DNA of 64,000 nucleotides from Legionella gratiana (GTDB lineage: Bacteria > Pseudomonadota > Gammaproteobacteria > Legionellales > Legionellaceae). The stretch covers positions 121,966 through 185,965 of the forward strand of contig NZ_LNYE01000029.1 of the NCBI RefSeq assembly GCF_001467695.1, in the 5' to 3' direction. Under the pieces are notes generated by a model. That model saw only the letters and a program-made list of their open reading frames with translations, was not told the origin of the DNA and made no database searches. Of this stretch, positions 23,621 through 34,100 are shown in pieces. Both the position numbers and the translations under genes were made by a program. The first letter of the stretch is position 1. Each line of letters starts with the position of its first letter.

Positions 23621-26600
23621 ATGGCTGGTAAAAAAGAAAATTTAAAATCGCTTTTTTCGAATACGCGTACTCGGGTTATTATTATTTTTACAGTATTTTT
23701 ATTAATTTTAGCTGTAGTGATAGGGTATGTGAAATTAAGAGGAGCTGGTTCGGGCCCAACAGCAACAGCAACTCTTGGTCATACCCCAGGGTCTATCCAA
23801 TCAATTCCTGGTGTGCTTAATCCTACAGCTCAATATGCTCGTTTACAGGAAGAGCAAAATATCAGTCAGGCACAAAAAGCAGAAAAATCTGGAGGGAGCG
23901 CTATTCCAACAATCATTAGAACTCAAGCATTGGGTGAAGGTGTTGGGGTAATTGGCTCACAAGATGGACAAAGTGGTGGTGTAGGTTTTGTCACTTTAGC
24001 GAGAGAGAATGATGAGGGTGCTCAAAAAAGCCTTTGGTTGCAAACATTACAAAACAGTGGATGCTCTAAAAGCGCTATGTCTCAGGTTGTAAGCCAAGGA
24101 GCTCAATTAAGTGACTTAAAGGCAGCATGTAGTTGTGCTCAGTTAAAAGATAATGGTTATGGTTTGAAAGATTTGGGTCAAATTTGTCCCTGTAAAGAAT
24201 TAAGAGCTGCAGGATATAATGCAAGAGAACTTAAAGATGCAGGATTTAGTGCTGCTCGCTTAAAGGATTGTGGTTTTAATGCTTGTGAACTGCGTAATGC
24301 AGGATTCACAGCTCAAGAACTTAAAGATGCTGGTTTTTCTGATGATGAACTTAAAGGAGCAGGATATTCTCCAGAAGAAATCGCCAAAGCCAGTGGTTTA
24401 CCTAATGGAATTACTGCTGCTGATGTTTTAAAAGCGGGTTGTAGTGTTGATGCATTAACTAAATTACGTAAGGCAGGTGTGACTGCTTCTGCGATTCGAC
24501 GTATTAGTGGATGTAGTGCTGCACAATTAAAAGCAGCGGGTTTTACTGCTAAAGAATTACGAAATGCAGGATTTAGTGCTGCAGATTTGAAAAGAGCAGG
24601 TTTTTCTCCAGAAGATTTAAAGGCAGCAGGATTTACTGCGAGAGATTTATTAAATGCTGGATATACGCCACAAGATCTAGCTAACCTAGGTTATTCTCCT
24701 GCTGATATTAAAGCAGCAGAGACAGAACTGCCACCTGGAATTACCCCTGACGATATTAAAAAAGCGGGATGTGATGTTGATTCATTAAAAAAAGAAAGGG
24801 AAGCTGGGGTTAGTGCTGCGCTTATCAAACAATATGCTGGGTGTAGTGCCGCAGCTTTAAAAGCAGCTGGTTTTACCGCTAGTGATTTAAGAAACGCTGG
24901 TTTTAGCCCTAAAGATCTAAAAGATGCAGGTTTTAGTGCTGCAGACTTAAAAGCAGCAGGATTTAGTGCAGCAGATTTAAAAGAAGCGGGATTTAGTCCC
25001 GCAGATCTAAAAAACGCAGGATTTACTGCAGCAGAGTTAAGAGCAGCAGGATTCAATGCAAGAGATCTGAGGAATGCAGGTTTTACTCCTGACGAATTAC
25101 AGGCTGCAGGTTATTCTCCTGCAGATATCAATGCAGCTCAGGGTCTGTTACCACCGGGAATTACTCCTGATGATATAAAGAAAGCAGGATGTGATGTTGA
25201 GACCTTAAAAAAGGAAAGGGCAGTAGGGGTTAGTGCAGCACTCATTAGACAATACGCAGGATGTAGCGCAGCGCAGTTAAAAGCAGCAGGATTTAGTGCG
25301 GCTGATTTAAAAAATGCAGGATTTAGTGCGGCTGATTTAAAAAATGCAGGGTTTAGTCCAGCTGATTTAAAAGCAGCAGGATTTAGTGCAGCTGATTTAA
25401 AAGCGGCAGGGTTTAGTGCGGCTGATTTAAAAAATGCAGGGTTTAGTGCGGCTGATTTAAAAAATGCAGGGTTTAGTGCCACAGATTTAAAAAATGCAGG
25501 ATTTACTCCAGCTGATTTAAAAGCAGCAGGATTTAGTGCAGCTGATTTAAAAACAGCTGGCTTTAGTCCCACAGACTTAAAAAATGCAGGATTTACTGCC
25601 GCAGACTTAAAAAATGCAGGATTAAGTGCGGCCGATTTAAAGGCTTTAGGCTTTACTGCTTCTGACTTAAAAAATGCAGGTTTTAGTGCCAAAGATCTGA
25701 AAAACGCAGGATTTACTCCCGCTGATTTAAAAGCAGCAGGATATACTGCTAGAGATTTATTAAATGCGGGGTATACTCCACAAGATCTTACCAATACAGG
25801 TTATTCTCCAGCAGACATCAATGCCGCGCAAGGTCAATTACCACCAGGAATTACTCCTGATGATGTAAAGAAGGCAGGATGTGATGTGGATGCCTTAAGA
25901 AGAGAAAAGGCAGCAGGAGTTAGTGCGGAACTCATTACACGTTATGCGGGATGTAGTGCAGCGCAGTTAAAAGCAGCAGGCTTTACTGCCGCTGATTTAA
26001 AAAATGCAGGATTTAGTGCGACCGACTTAAAAAATGCAGGATTTAGCCCGGCGGACCTAAAAGATGCTGGATTTAGTGCGGCTGATTTAAAAAATGCGGG
26101 ATTTAGCGCTGCGGATTTAAAAAATGCTGGGTTTACTGTCGCTGATTTAAAAAATGCAGGATTCAATCCCGCGGACTTAAAAAATGCGGGATTCAGTGCA
26201 GCAGATTTAAAAAATGCAGGGTTTAGTGCTGCGGATTTAAAAAATGCAGGATTTAGTGTTAAGGATTTGAAAAATGCTGGTTTTACTCCCGCAGCGCTAA
26301 AAGCAGCAGGATATAATGCTAGAGATTTATCAGATGCAGGTTTTACGCCACAATCTCTTGCTGGTGCAGGCTATTCTCCAGCAGATATCAATGCAGCACA
26401 GGGACAATTACCTTCAGGATTTACTCCTGATGCTATAAAGAATGCAGGTTGCGATGTTGAGACTCTAAAAAGAGAAAGAGCAGCAGGAGTCAGCGCGGCA
26501 CTGATTAGACAAAATGCAGGATGTAGTGCAGCACAGTTAAAAGCAGCAGGATTTAGTGCAGCAGATTTAAAAGCAGCAGGGTTTAGTGCGGCTGATTTAA

Positions 26601-28477
26601 AAAATGCAGGGTTTAGTCCAGCTGATTTAAAAGCAGCAGGGTTTAGTGCTGCGGATTTAAAAGCTGCAGGATTCAGTGCCTCAGATTTAAAAAATGCGGG
26701 TTTTAGTGCCAAAGATTTGAAAGATGCAGGATTCAGCCCCGCAGATTTAAAGAACGCAGGTTTTGGTGCCCAATCATTGCTTGATGCAGGATTTACACCA
26801 ACACAATTGCTTTCAAGCGGATTTTCTAATAAGGATCTAGCGAATGCAGGATTGACCCCAGCAGATACAATTGCCGCTGGGCGTATTGCAGATTGCAGTG
26901 TTGAATCTTTGAAAAGAGCAAGAGCTGCAGGAGTTAGTGCTCTAGCGATTAAGAAAACTTTAGGATGCTCTGCAAAAGCATTAAAGGACGCTGGATATAC
27001 AGCTAAAGAACTTAAAGAAGCAGGTTTTACTGCTGCTGAATTAAAAAATGCAGGATTTAGTGCCAAAGATTTGAAAGATGCAGGATTTAGCGCTAAAGAA
27101 TTAAAAGATGCAGGGTTTAGTGCTAAAGAATTAAAAGACGCAGGGTTTAGTGCTAAAGAATTAAAAGATGCTGGATTTAGTGCTAAAGAATTAAAAGATG
27201 CAGGGTTTAGTGCTAAAGAATTAAAAGATGCTGGGTATAGTGCTAAAGAATTAAAAGATGCAGGATTCAGTGCAACAGACTTGAAAAATGCAGGATTTAG
27301 CGCTAAAGAATTAAAGGATGCAGGATTTAGTGCAACAGATTTAAAAAATGCAGGATTTAATGCCAAAGAATTAAAAGATGCAGGGTTTAGTGCTAAAGAA
27401 TTAAGAGATGCAGGTTTTAGTGCAGCACAGCTAAAAGCTGCGGGTTTTGGAGCTAAAGATTTGGTTGATGCTGGGTATAATGCTAACGACTTAAAAAATG
27501 CAGGATTTAGTGCTTCTGAAATACAAAACTCTGGGTTGTCTTCACAAGTAGCTGGTTTAGGCACCCCAAATCTGCAGCAAGGCGCATTTGATCTCAGTGG
27601 TATACCATCTGTAGGACAAGGAGCTGCAGCAACAACGCCAGGCAGCAATGCCAGCAATCAACAGTTACAGGCGATACTAAATAAACAAAATCAATTGGCA
27701 GCAGAGCAAAAGTACCAACAAAAAATTGCACAGAAAAGTAATGATATGTTAAATGCAGCAAATGCATTGTTAAACGATTGGAAAGGTGTGGCTACGCAAG
27801 CCTATAGTGAAGGAAATATGGGAGAAAAGGCGGTTGCTGTTGCAGCAGCCTCTGCTGCACCAGGTAGCGTCACTCAGTCTTCAACAACTGTAATATCAAA
27901 TAATACAGTAAATATGATTAAAACTGGTGATGTGCTCTTTGCAGTGATTGATACTTCGGTCAATAGCGATGAGCCTGGGCCTATTCTTGCCACTATTATT
28001 TCAGGACGACTTAAAGGTACTAAGTTAATCGGTAGTTTTAATTTGCCTTCAAATGCTAATAAAATGGTTATTACATTTAATACAATGTCAATTCCTGGGG
28101 CACCAAAAACGATTTCAATTTCTGCCTATGCAATTGATCCTAATACAGCAAGAACAGCTCTTTCTAGTAGAACAAATAATCATTACTTATTACGTTATGG
28201 TTCTCTATTCGCTTCCTCATTTTTAGAAGGATTTGGAAATGCATTCCAATCTGCGAATACAACAGTGACTATTGGTGGTACAGGTACTGGAAATAATGTG
28301 ACCATTGCGAATGGTGTTGGTCGCTCTACCTTGGAAAATGCTGTAATTGGGTTGGCAACAGTTGGTAAGACATGGGGGCAACAAGCTCAAGTGTTATTTA
28401 ATACACCTCCAACCGTCGAGGTTTATTCAGGAACTCCTGTAGGGGTTTTATTTACTCAAGACGTAAAATCTATTTAA
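23621..28477 (+). CDS. icmE: Core-complex channel protein IcmE/DotG, greatly expanded
   Basis: A 1618-residue VirB10-like protein spanning both membranes of the secretion channel. One membrane helix lies at about 18-37. Residues about 157-1303 are an uninterrupted array of ten-residue repeats of the form AGFSAADLKN, organised in blocks that each open with a Gly-Cys motif such as GCDVDSLKKER and SGCSAAQLKAAGF. The C-terminal VirB10 domain occupies about 1426-1618 (VNMIKTGDVLFAVIDT onward). L. pneumophila DotG has 1048 residues, and the extra ~570 are all repeats. Several neighbouring repeats are nearly identical at DNA level, a sign of recent tandem duplication. Confidence 0.96.
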   Translation: MAGKKENLKSLFSNTRTRVIIIFTVFLLILAVVIGYVKLRGAGSGPTATATLGHTPGSIQSIPGVLNPTAQYARLQEEQNISQAQKAEKSGGSAIPTIIRTQALGEGVGVIGSQDGQSGGVGFVTLARENDEGAQKSLWLQTLQNSGCSKSAMSQVVSQGAQLSDLKAACSCAQLKDNGYGLKDLGQICPCKELRAAGYNARELKDAGFSAARLKDCGFNACELRNAGFTAQELKDAGFSDDELKGAGYSPEEIAKASGLPNGITAADVLKAGCSVDALTKLRKAGVTASAIRRISGCSAAQLKAAGFTAKELRNAGFSAADLKRAGFSPEDLKAAGFTARDLLNAGYTPQDLANLGYSPADIKAAETELPPGITPDDIKKAGCDVDSLKKEREAGVSAALIKQYAGCSAAALKAAGFTASDLRNAGFSPKDLKDAGFSAADLKAAGFSAADLKEAGFSPADLKNAGFTAAELRAAGFNARDLRNAGFTPDELQAAGYSPADINAAQGLLPPGITPDDIKKAGCDVETLKKERAVGVSAALIRQYAGCSAAQLKAAGFSAADLKNAGFSAADLKNAGFSPADLKAAGFSAADLKAAGFSAADLKNAGFSAADLKNAGFSATDLKNAGFTPADLKAAGFSAADLKTAGFSPTDLKNAGFTAADLKNAGLSAADLKALGFTASDLKNAGFSAKDLKNAGFTPADLKAAGYTARDLLNAGYTPQDLTNTGYSPADINAAQGQLPPGITPDDVKKAGCDVDALRREKAAGVSAELITRYAGCSAAQLKAAGFTAADLKNAGFSATDLKNAGFSPADLKDAGFSAADLKNAGFSAADLKNAGFTVADLKNAGFNPADLKNAGFSAADLKNAGFSAADLKNAGFSVKDLKNAGFTPAALKAAGYNARDLSDAGFTPQSLAGAGYSPADINAAQGQLPSGFTPDAIKNAGCDVETLKRERAAGVSAALIRQNAGCSAAQLKAAGFSAADLKAAGFSAADLKNAGFSPADLKAAGFSAADLKAAGFSASDLKNAGFSAKDLKDAGFSPADLKNAGFGAQSLLDAGFTPTQLLSSGFSNKDLANAGLTPADTIAAGRIADCSVESLKRARAAGVSALAIKKTLGCSAKALKDAGYTAKELKEAGFTAAELKNAGFSAKDLKDAGFSAKELKDAGFSAKELKDAGFSAKELKDAGFSAKELKDAGFSAKELKDAGYSAKELKDAGFSATDLKNAGFSAKELKDAGFSATDLKNAGFNAKELKDAGFSAKELRDAGFSAAQLKAAGFGAKDLVDAGYNANDLKNAGFSASEIQNSGLSSQVAGLGTPNLQQGAFDLSGIPSVGQGAAATTPGSNASNQQLQAILNKQNQLAAEQKYQQKIAQKSNDMLNAANALLNDWKGVATQAYSEGNMGEKAVAVAAASAAPGSVTQSSTTVISNNTVNMIKTGDVLFAVIDTSVNSDEPGPILATIISGRLKGTKLIGSFNLPSNANKMVITFNTMSIPGAPKTISISAYAIDPNTARTALSSRTNNHYLLRYGSLFASSFLEGFGNAFQSANTTVTIGGTGTGNNVTIANGVGRSTLENAVIGLATVGKTWGQQAQVLFNTPPTVEVYSGTPVGVLFTQDVKSI
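24090..27530 (+). repeat. 30-bp tandem repeat array within icmE
   Basis: More than 100 units of about 30 bp (type GGATTTAGTGCTAAAGAATT plus AAAAGATGCA) encode the decapeptide array. Larger blocks begin near 24437, 24767, 25187, 25876, 26447 and 26891, each opened by a Gly-Cys or Asp-Cys codon pair. The block lengths differ (about 330, 420, 690, 570, 445 and 640 bp), so units are gained and lost within blocks. The closest identity is in 27090-27400. Confidence 0.85.
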
Positions 28478-28489
28478 TGGCGGGTAAAA

Positions 28490-29320
28490 ATGGCAGATAA
28501 TGATCAAAATGATGAGTATAAATTCGCTGAACTAGATTCTCTAGAAAATGAGTCTATTGAGAATACTGAATACAGTCCCAAAAGTTCTACTCCCACGGGG
28601 CAAGGCGGAATGGAGCCAAGGAAAAACATTAAACGCAATGCGTTAATTGCGGTAGGTGTTGTTGTATTTATTATGCTAATGTATAAATTTATCGGTGGGA
28701 TGTTTTTTGGAAAAACAAATAATGTTCCTACAGATGCGAGCATCACTCCTGCTCCTGTAGCTGAAGTGACTCCTCCTCCTCAGCCTCAACAGCCACCTCA
28801 AACTGAAATTCCACAAGAACCAATACAACCAATACAACCCCAAATACAACAACCAGTAGTTCAGGAGAGCAAAGAGTTACAACAAAAGGTAGCCTCTATT
28901 GAAGCAACACAACAAACAGTTCAATCTGAGGTTAGCTCAGTGAATCAACAAGTGGGCAATGTAAATAATAATGTTAATGCTCTAAGTGCCCAAATTACCA
29001 AACTTAATCAAGTGATTAGTGAGTTAAGCAATCAAGTAGCAAAACAATCTGAAGAAATTAATGTGCTGATGGAACGTACAAAACCTAAATTAATCAAAAG
29101 GATAATTCATGTCCAACCAGCAGCACCACAAATAATTTATTATATTAATGCAGTAATTCCTGGTCGGGCTTGGCTAATTGGCACAAATGGTTCTACACTT
29201 ACAGTAAGAGAAGGATCAAAAATCGAAGGATATGGGGTAGTTAAACTAATCGATTCTTTAGAAGGTCGAGTGTTAACGAGCTCAGGTCGAGTAATTAGGT
29301 TTAGTCAAGAAGATAGTTGA
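28490..29320 (+). CDS. icmG: Inner-membrane core protein IcmG/DotF
   Basis: A 276-residue core-complex protein. An acidic cytoplasmic N-terminus (about 1-50) precedes one membrane helix (ALIAVGVVVFIMLMYKFIGG, about 51-70). A Pro/Gln-rich periplasmic linker (about 85-125), a coiled coil (about 128-190) and a small C-terminal globular domain (about 205-276, with PGRAWLIGTNGSTLTV) follow. The organisation matches L. pneumophila DotF. It follows icmE by 12 bp, and icmC starts 8 bp after its stop. Confidence 0.94.
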   Translation: MADNDQNDEYKFAELDSLENESIENTEYSPKSSTPTGQGGMEPRKNIKRNALIAVGVVVFIMLMYKFIGGMFFGKTNNVPTDASITPAPVAEVTPPPQPQQPPQTEIPQEPIQPIQPQIQQPVVQESKELQQKVASIEATQQTVQSEVSSVNQQVGNVNNNVNALSAQITKLNQVISELSNQVAKQSEEINVLMERTKPKLIKRIIHVQPAAPQIIYYINAVIPGRAWLIGTNGSTLTVREGSKIEGYGVVKLIDSLEGRVLTSSGRVIRFSQEDS

Positions 29321-29328
29321 GGTTGAGT

Positions 29329-29907
29329 ATGGCTGATACATGTACAGGCGGATCAGTATCTTGTTGGATATCAAGTCAAGTAAATATTTTAGCTAATGTT
29401 GCAAATAATTTAATACCTGTAGAGCGTTTAATTACAGGAGGGGCTTATCTAATTGGATGTGCTTTTTTATTTAAGGCTATATATAGTTTAAAAGTATATG
29501 GTGAAGCACGAACAATGATGTCGAGTAATACGAGTATCAAGGAACCTGTAATTTATTTGTTCGTTGGCGCATTGTTTATTTATTTTCCATCTGCATTTGA
29601 AACAATGATGCAAACTACATTTGGTTATACAAATGTTCTTCAGTATGCACCAACAGGTGGTAGTAATCCAACTTTAGATACACTTTTCGGTACTGGGAGT
29701 GCCGTTGGAAAACCACTGACAATTATGATTCAAGTCATTGGCTTAGTTGCCTTTGTAAGGGGGTGGGTGTTGATTGCACGTTCTGCTTCACAGGGACAAC
29801 CACCAGGGGGAACTGGAAAGGGTTTGATCCATGTTTTTGGAGGAATACTAGCAATTAATATAGTAGGTACTATTCAAATGTTTATTAATACATTGTATGG
29901 TTCTTAA
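29329..29907 (+). CDS. icmC: Inner-membrane protein IcmC/DotE
   Basis: A 192-residue polytopic inner-membrane protein. The ATG at 29329 was chosen because GAGG at 29319-29322 is well placed and the product starts MADTCTGGSVSC, as expected; the TTG at 29317 would have no ribosome site. About four hydrophobic segments are visible (LITGGAYLIGCAFLFKAIY, EPVIYLFVGALFIYF, LTIMIQVIGLVAFVRGW and a C-terminal one). It belongs to the DotE/DotP/DotV family, and icmD next door is a shorter relative. Confidence 0.93.
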   Translation: MADTCTGGSVSCWISSQVNILANVANNLIPVERLITGGAYLIGCAFLFKAIYSLKVYGEARTMMSSNTSIKEPVIYLFVGALFIYFPSAFETMMQTTFGYTNVLQYAPTGGSNPTLDTLFGTGSAVGKPLTIMIQVIGLVAFVRGWVLIARSASQGQPPGGTGKGLIHVFGGILAINIVGTIQMFINTLYGS

Positions 29908-29964
29908 TTATACAAATTGTATTTAAATTGTTTTTTTGGTTTAAATTTAAAATTGGGGAGAAAA

Positions 29965-30363
29965 ATGGTGAAAAGTAAAGTTATAAGTAAGTCAAGTTAT
30001 AAATATTGGTTATCCAGTATGGTTTGTTTGGGCATATTGGCTTTCGTCAGCCAAGATGCAGCTGCTATGAGTGTAGGTAATATGGCATCAACAATTACAT
30101 CATCATTCACAAACTTGACCAAATTAATCACTGCTGGTTCTTATTTAGCTGGTTTGGGATTTTCTATTGGTGCGATTATGAAATTTAAACAGCACAAAGA
30201 TAACCCAACACAAATTCCAATAGGAACACCAATTGCTTTAGTGTTTATCGCTGCTGCTTTATTGTTCCTGCCTTCTATTTTAGGAATTACAGGAACAACC
30301 ATGTTCGGCTCAAGTGGCGGTAAAACTTCTGGTCCTCTTGGTACCGTTTATACTAGTGGCTAG
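29965..30363 (+). CDS. icmD: Inner-membrane protein IcmD/DotP
   Basis: A 132-residue membrane protein. The start at 29965 was preferred because GGGGAG lies 5-10 bases upstream and the length then equals L. pneumophila IcmD; the ATG at 29917 would add 16 residues. An N-terminal hydrophobic signal-like segment (about 14-35) is followed by two helices sharing the TKLITAGSYLAGLGFSIGAI pattern with IcmC. A strong terminator follows, closing the lphA-icmD transcription unit. Confidence 0.93.
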   Translation: MVKSKVISKSSYKYWLSSMVCLGILAFVSQDAAAMSVGNMASTITSSFTNLTKLITAGSYLAGLGFSIGAIMKFKQHKDNPTQIPIGTPIALVFIAAALLFLPSILGITGTTMFGSSGGKTSGPLGTVYTSG

Positions 30364-30400
30364 AAATGGCTTACTTGTATCATAATGGGATTAATTTCAA

Positions 30401-30433
30401 AAATCCTCTCTCAAAGTGAGAGAGGATTTTTTA
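30401..30433 (+). terminator. Rho-independent terminator after icmD
   Basis: AAATCCTCTCTC (30401-30412) and GAGAGAGGATTT (30418-30429) form a perfect 12-bp stem with a 5-base loop (AAAGT), followed by a T-run. It is the clearest intrinsic terminator in the window. Confidence 0.9.
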
Positions 30434-30467
30434 ATAAATAGACAGCGAATAATTGCCAATAAAATAG

Positions 30468-30473
30468 TATATT
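30468..30473 (+). promoter_or_regulatory. Candidate icmJ-icmB promoter -10
   Basis: TATATT lies 17 bases before the icmJ ATG, immediately after the icmD terminator, where a new promoter is needed. No -35 match is visible. The leader would be very short. Confidence 0.3.
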
Positions 30474-30489
30474 CATGTGAGCCAAGAAT

Positions 30490-31116
30490 ATGGCGGTTAA
30501 TCAAGAAAAATATAAATTAAAATTAATGGCTACGCCAGGTTCATGGCGTTTGTATTCAGCTCGAAAAGTTGATGAACGATTTAGGGCGTTTGAGCAAAAA
30601 ATTTTTCAAAGAGATAAATATACCTGTAAGTTTTGTGGATTTCAGGCTCGCTTATTTCAAGAGATAGTAAATCTTGATAATAACTATACGAATAACAAAT
30701 TAGATAATTTAGTGACCGCATGCTGCTTTTGTGCGCAATGCTTTTTTATTGAATCTGTAGGTGTTGGTGGTTATGGTGGAGGTACTTTAGTATATCTTCC
30801 AGAGCTTAATCAAGCTGAATTAAATAGTTTATGTCATGTATTGTTTTGTGCTATTACTAATGACACAGGATATAAATCAAGTGCACAGAATATTTATCGA
30901 GGATTCAAATTTAGATCACAAATTGTTGAAGAAAAATTTGGTGAAGGAACAAGTGATCCTGCTATATTCGGTCAACTTATGATTGATGCTGGCATACAAG
31001 ACGAAGAAAGAAGGGTTAAGTTATTTAAAAACATACTTCTATTGCCTTCCAGAGCGAAATTTCGCAAACAAATTGAAAAATGGGCTGCTAGTGCTTTAGA
31101 AGAAATTTCAAGTTAA
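30490..31116 (+). CDS. icmJ: Coupling-complex protein IcmJ/DotN
   Basis: A 208-residue cytoplasmic zinc protein that binds the C-terminal tail of DotL in the coupling complex. The HNH-like zinc site is visible as CKFC (C46, C49) and ACCFCAQC (C78-C84). The length and these cysteines match L. pneumophila DotN. It shares an operon with icmB, which starts 14 bp after the stop, and follows a terminator, so it is transcribed separately from icmD. Confidence 0.94.
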   Translation: MAVNQEKYKLKLMATPGSWRLYSARKVDERFRAFEQKIFQRDKYTCKFCGFQARLFQEIVNLDNNYTNNKLDNLVTACCFCAQCFFIESVGVGGYGGGTLVYLPELNQAELNSLCHVLFCAITNDTGYKSSAQNIYRGFKFRSQIVEEKFGEGTSDPAIFGQLMIDAGIQDEERRVKLFKNILLLPSRAKFRKQIEKWAASALEEISS

Positions 31117-31130
31117 ATGTGAGGAACACA

Positions 31131-34100
31131 ATGGCGCATTGGTCAGAATCTTTTTTCGAGGGAGTGGATACTTTCTTTGCCTGGCTAAGTACTTCGCTCA
31201 AGCAAACAACAGAATCATATATCGATTTAGAAACAGCGGATAGTCCGACTGTATTAGTAAATCATGATGGTACTTTATTGTCTGTTTTAAAAATCGAAGG
31301 TATATCGGCACTTGCAGGTAATTTGGAATTTGACCATTTGATTTCAGGGTTAACTAATGCATTTCAAGCTGCTATGGGACGCCCGGGGCATGCCTTACAA
31401 GTATATTTTAGTCATGATAAACAAAATATAAAAAAATTGATTAATGATACTTATGAGCCAGCATCTGCAACAGCAAAACGACTCGAACTGAATTTATCCG
31501 ATTTATTCGAAGAGCGAGTTAACTACATGTCGCTGTATTGTGCAGAAGAGCGTACTTATTTTGTCCTAATCACGCGGCCATTTAATTTAACTTCAGAGCA
31601 ATTAAAAGCAGCAAATAAAGCTAAAACGCAAATGATTAAGGATAAGAAGGCTCCTCCTTTTAAAAATACACAAACTATCTATGCAGCTATACCCGAATTA
31701 CGTGATACACACGATGCTTACGTTCGTTCGATTATGAATGATCTTGAATCCCTGCATGTTTTTGCCAAATTAATGGAGGTCCATGATGCGATACATGCGA
31801 TTCGCATGACCGCAGATCCAGATTTTACCGCCGATGACTGGCGAGCTAGTCTACCTGGAGACAAAGTTACAATCAGAGAGATTAATGAATTTGAAGGAGA
31901 TGCTTCTGATCTATTATGGCCATCATTATCAAAACAGGTTTTCCCTCGAGATGCAGAAGTATTGGATTTGCGGACGGTTAGAGTTGGGGATAAGATTTAT
32001 TCGTCAACATATATCGATTTATTTCCAAAAGATTTAAGACCTTTTATTCATTTATTTGCACGTATATTGCCTTCACATGTTCCATGGAGAATTTCATTTC
32101 TGATTGAAAGTGAAGGTCTTTCGACTATCAAACTAAAAGGCCTCTTAGCTGCAATTTTAAGTTTTAGCTCAGCCCAGAATCGTCTGATTAGTGATTCAGT
32201 AAATTTATTAAAGTACATACAGCTTAATACAGATGAATCAATAGTTCGCTTACGAGTTGTTGCCACAACTTGGGCTCCTGAAGATAGATTAGCTTTATTG
32301 CGTCAAAGAAGTTCAGAATTAGTTAAAGCGATTGAAGGATGGGGCTCAACCGATGTTTCTGAAATATGTGGCGATCCTTTTGGAGGATTTGTTTCTAGTA
32401 TGTTAGCTACTACACTCAACAGCACAGCGGTTCCTACTGTTGCTCCTCTTAGTGCAGTAATCTCTATACTACCTATTACACGCCCTGCTTCACCTTGGAC
32501 AAAAGGAGCATTGCTTTTTAGAACACCTGATGGCAAGCCTTGGCCTTTTCAGCCAGGATCAACGGAGCAAACTACTTGGATCGATTTGGTCTACGCGCGC
32601 CCAGGATCTGGTAAATCTGTATTATCAAATGCGATCAACCTTGCTTTATGCTTATCTGGTGGCTTACTGCGTTTACCTCGTATCGCAATTATTGATATTG
32701 GTCCATCGAGTAGTGGGCTTATTTCATTATTGAAAGAGGCATTGCCAGCTTCGAAAAGACACTTGGTTGCGTACCATCGCTTAAGAATGACCCCCGAATA
32801 TTCTATTAACCCCTTTGATACACAGTTAGGTTGCCGGTATCCTACAGCATTAGAGCGTGCATTTTTAGTTAACTTCATGACGTTACTAACAACACCTTTA
32901 GGTGCAGAGAAACCTTATGATGGTATGCCTGATCTTGCGGGTATGGTGGTGGATGAATTATACAAAAGCTTAGCTGATGAATATAATCCTGCTCCCTATT
33001 CTCCTGGAGTAGAGGAATTTATTGACAGTATTTTAGAAGAAATTGGTTTTGTTCGTGATTCAAAATCAACATGGTGGGAAGTAACAGACTCGCTTTATTC
33101 GGCTGGTTTTGCACATGAAGCTATGTTGGCGCAACGATACGCAATGCCTTTATTGGCTGATGCAGCATCAATTTGTAGAACCCCATCTATTGAAGACTTA
33201 TATGAACGAATAACTGCACCTACTGGAGAATCATTAATCAATGCATTTTCGAGAATGATCTCTGCAGCAGTGCGTGAATACCCTATTTTATCACGAGTCA
33301 CTAGTTTTGATATTGGAGATGCGCGAGTTGTATCCCTAGACCTTGATGAAGTGGCTAAAAGCGGTGGTGATGCTGCAGACAGACAAACTGCTGTTATGTA
33401 TATGCTGGCGCGTTATGTTTTGGCAAGGCATTATTATTTAACAGAAGAGAGTTTAAATAATATACCAGAACAATATAAGGAATATCATAAACAAAGAGTA
33501 CAGGAAATCCGTGAAGATCATAAACGCATTGTTTATGATGAGTTTCATCGCACCTCAAAATCTACTGCTGTTCGTGAGCAGGTCATTATTGATATGCGTG
33601 AAGGACGTAAATGGAAAGTACAAATTGCATTGCTTTCACAATCAGTAGATGATTTTGATCCAGTAATGATTGATTTCGCTACTTCTATTTATATTATGGA
33701 TGCAGGTCCCTCACAAGCGATAGAGAAAACAACTTCAATATTTGGGCTTTCTGACACTGCAAAAACAGCTTTGCGTACTCGAGTCCATGGACCTAGACAA
33801 GGAGGAGCAACGTTCTTGGCGCAATATGCGACTAAAACAGGAGTGAATGTACAGTTACTTACTTTGACTTTAGGACCAGTTGAGTTATGGGCCTTTAGTA
33901 CGACAGCTGAAGATGCTACAGTGAGAAATCATTTATATCGTCACCTTGGTCCTGCTGAGGCAAGACGTCTTTTGGCAGTATTATTTCCTAATGGTTCGGT
34001 CGCCAGAGAGATAGAAAACCGATTGAATACTATGAAAGAAAAAATTGGTTTAATTGAAGATGAATTGAAAGAAAGTATTATCGAACAATTAATTAACGAT

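Noticed and set aside
24691..27657. Long antisense open frames (121, 218, 74 and 428 codons) rich in NPAFFKSAALNPA repeats
   Set aside because: They mirror the 30-bp repeat of icmE: a unit length divisible by three keeps the opposite strand open. There is no ribosome site and no independent codon signal.
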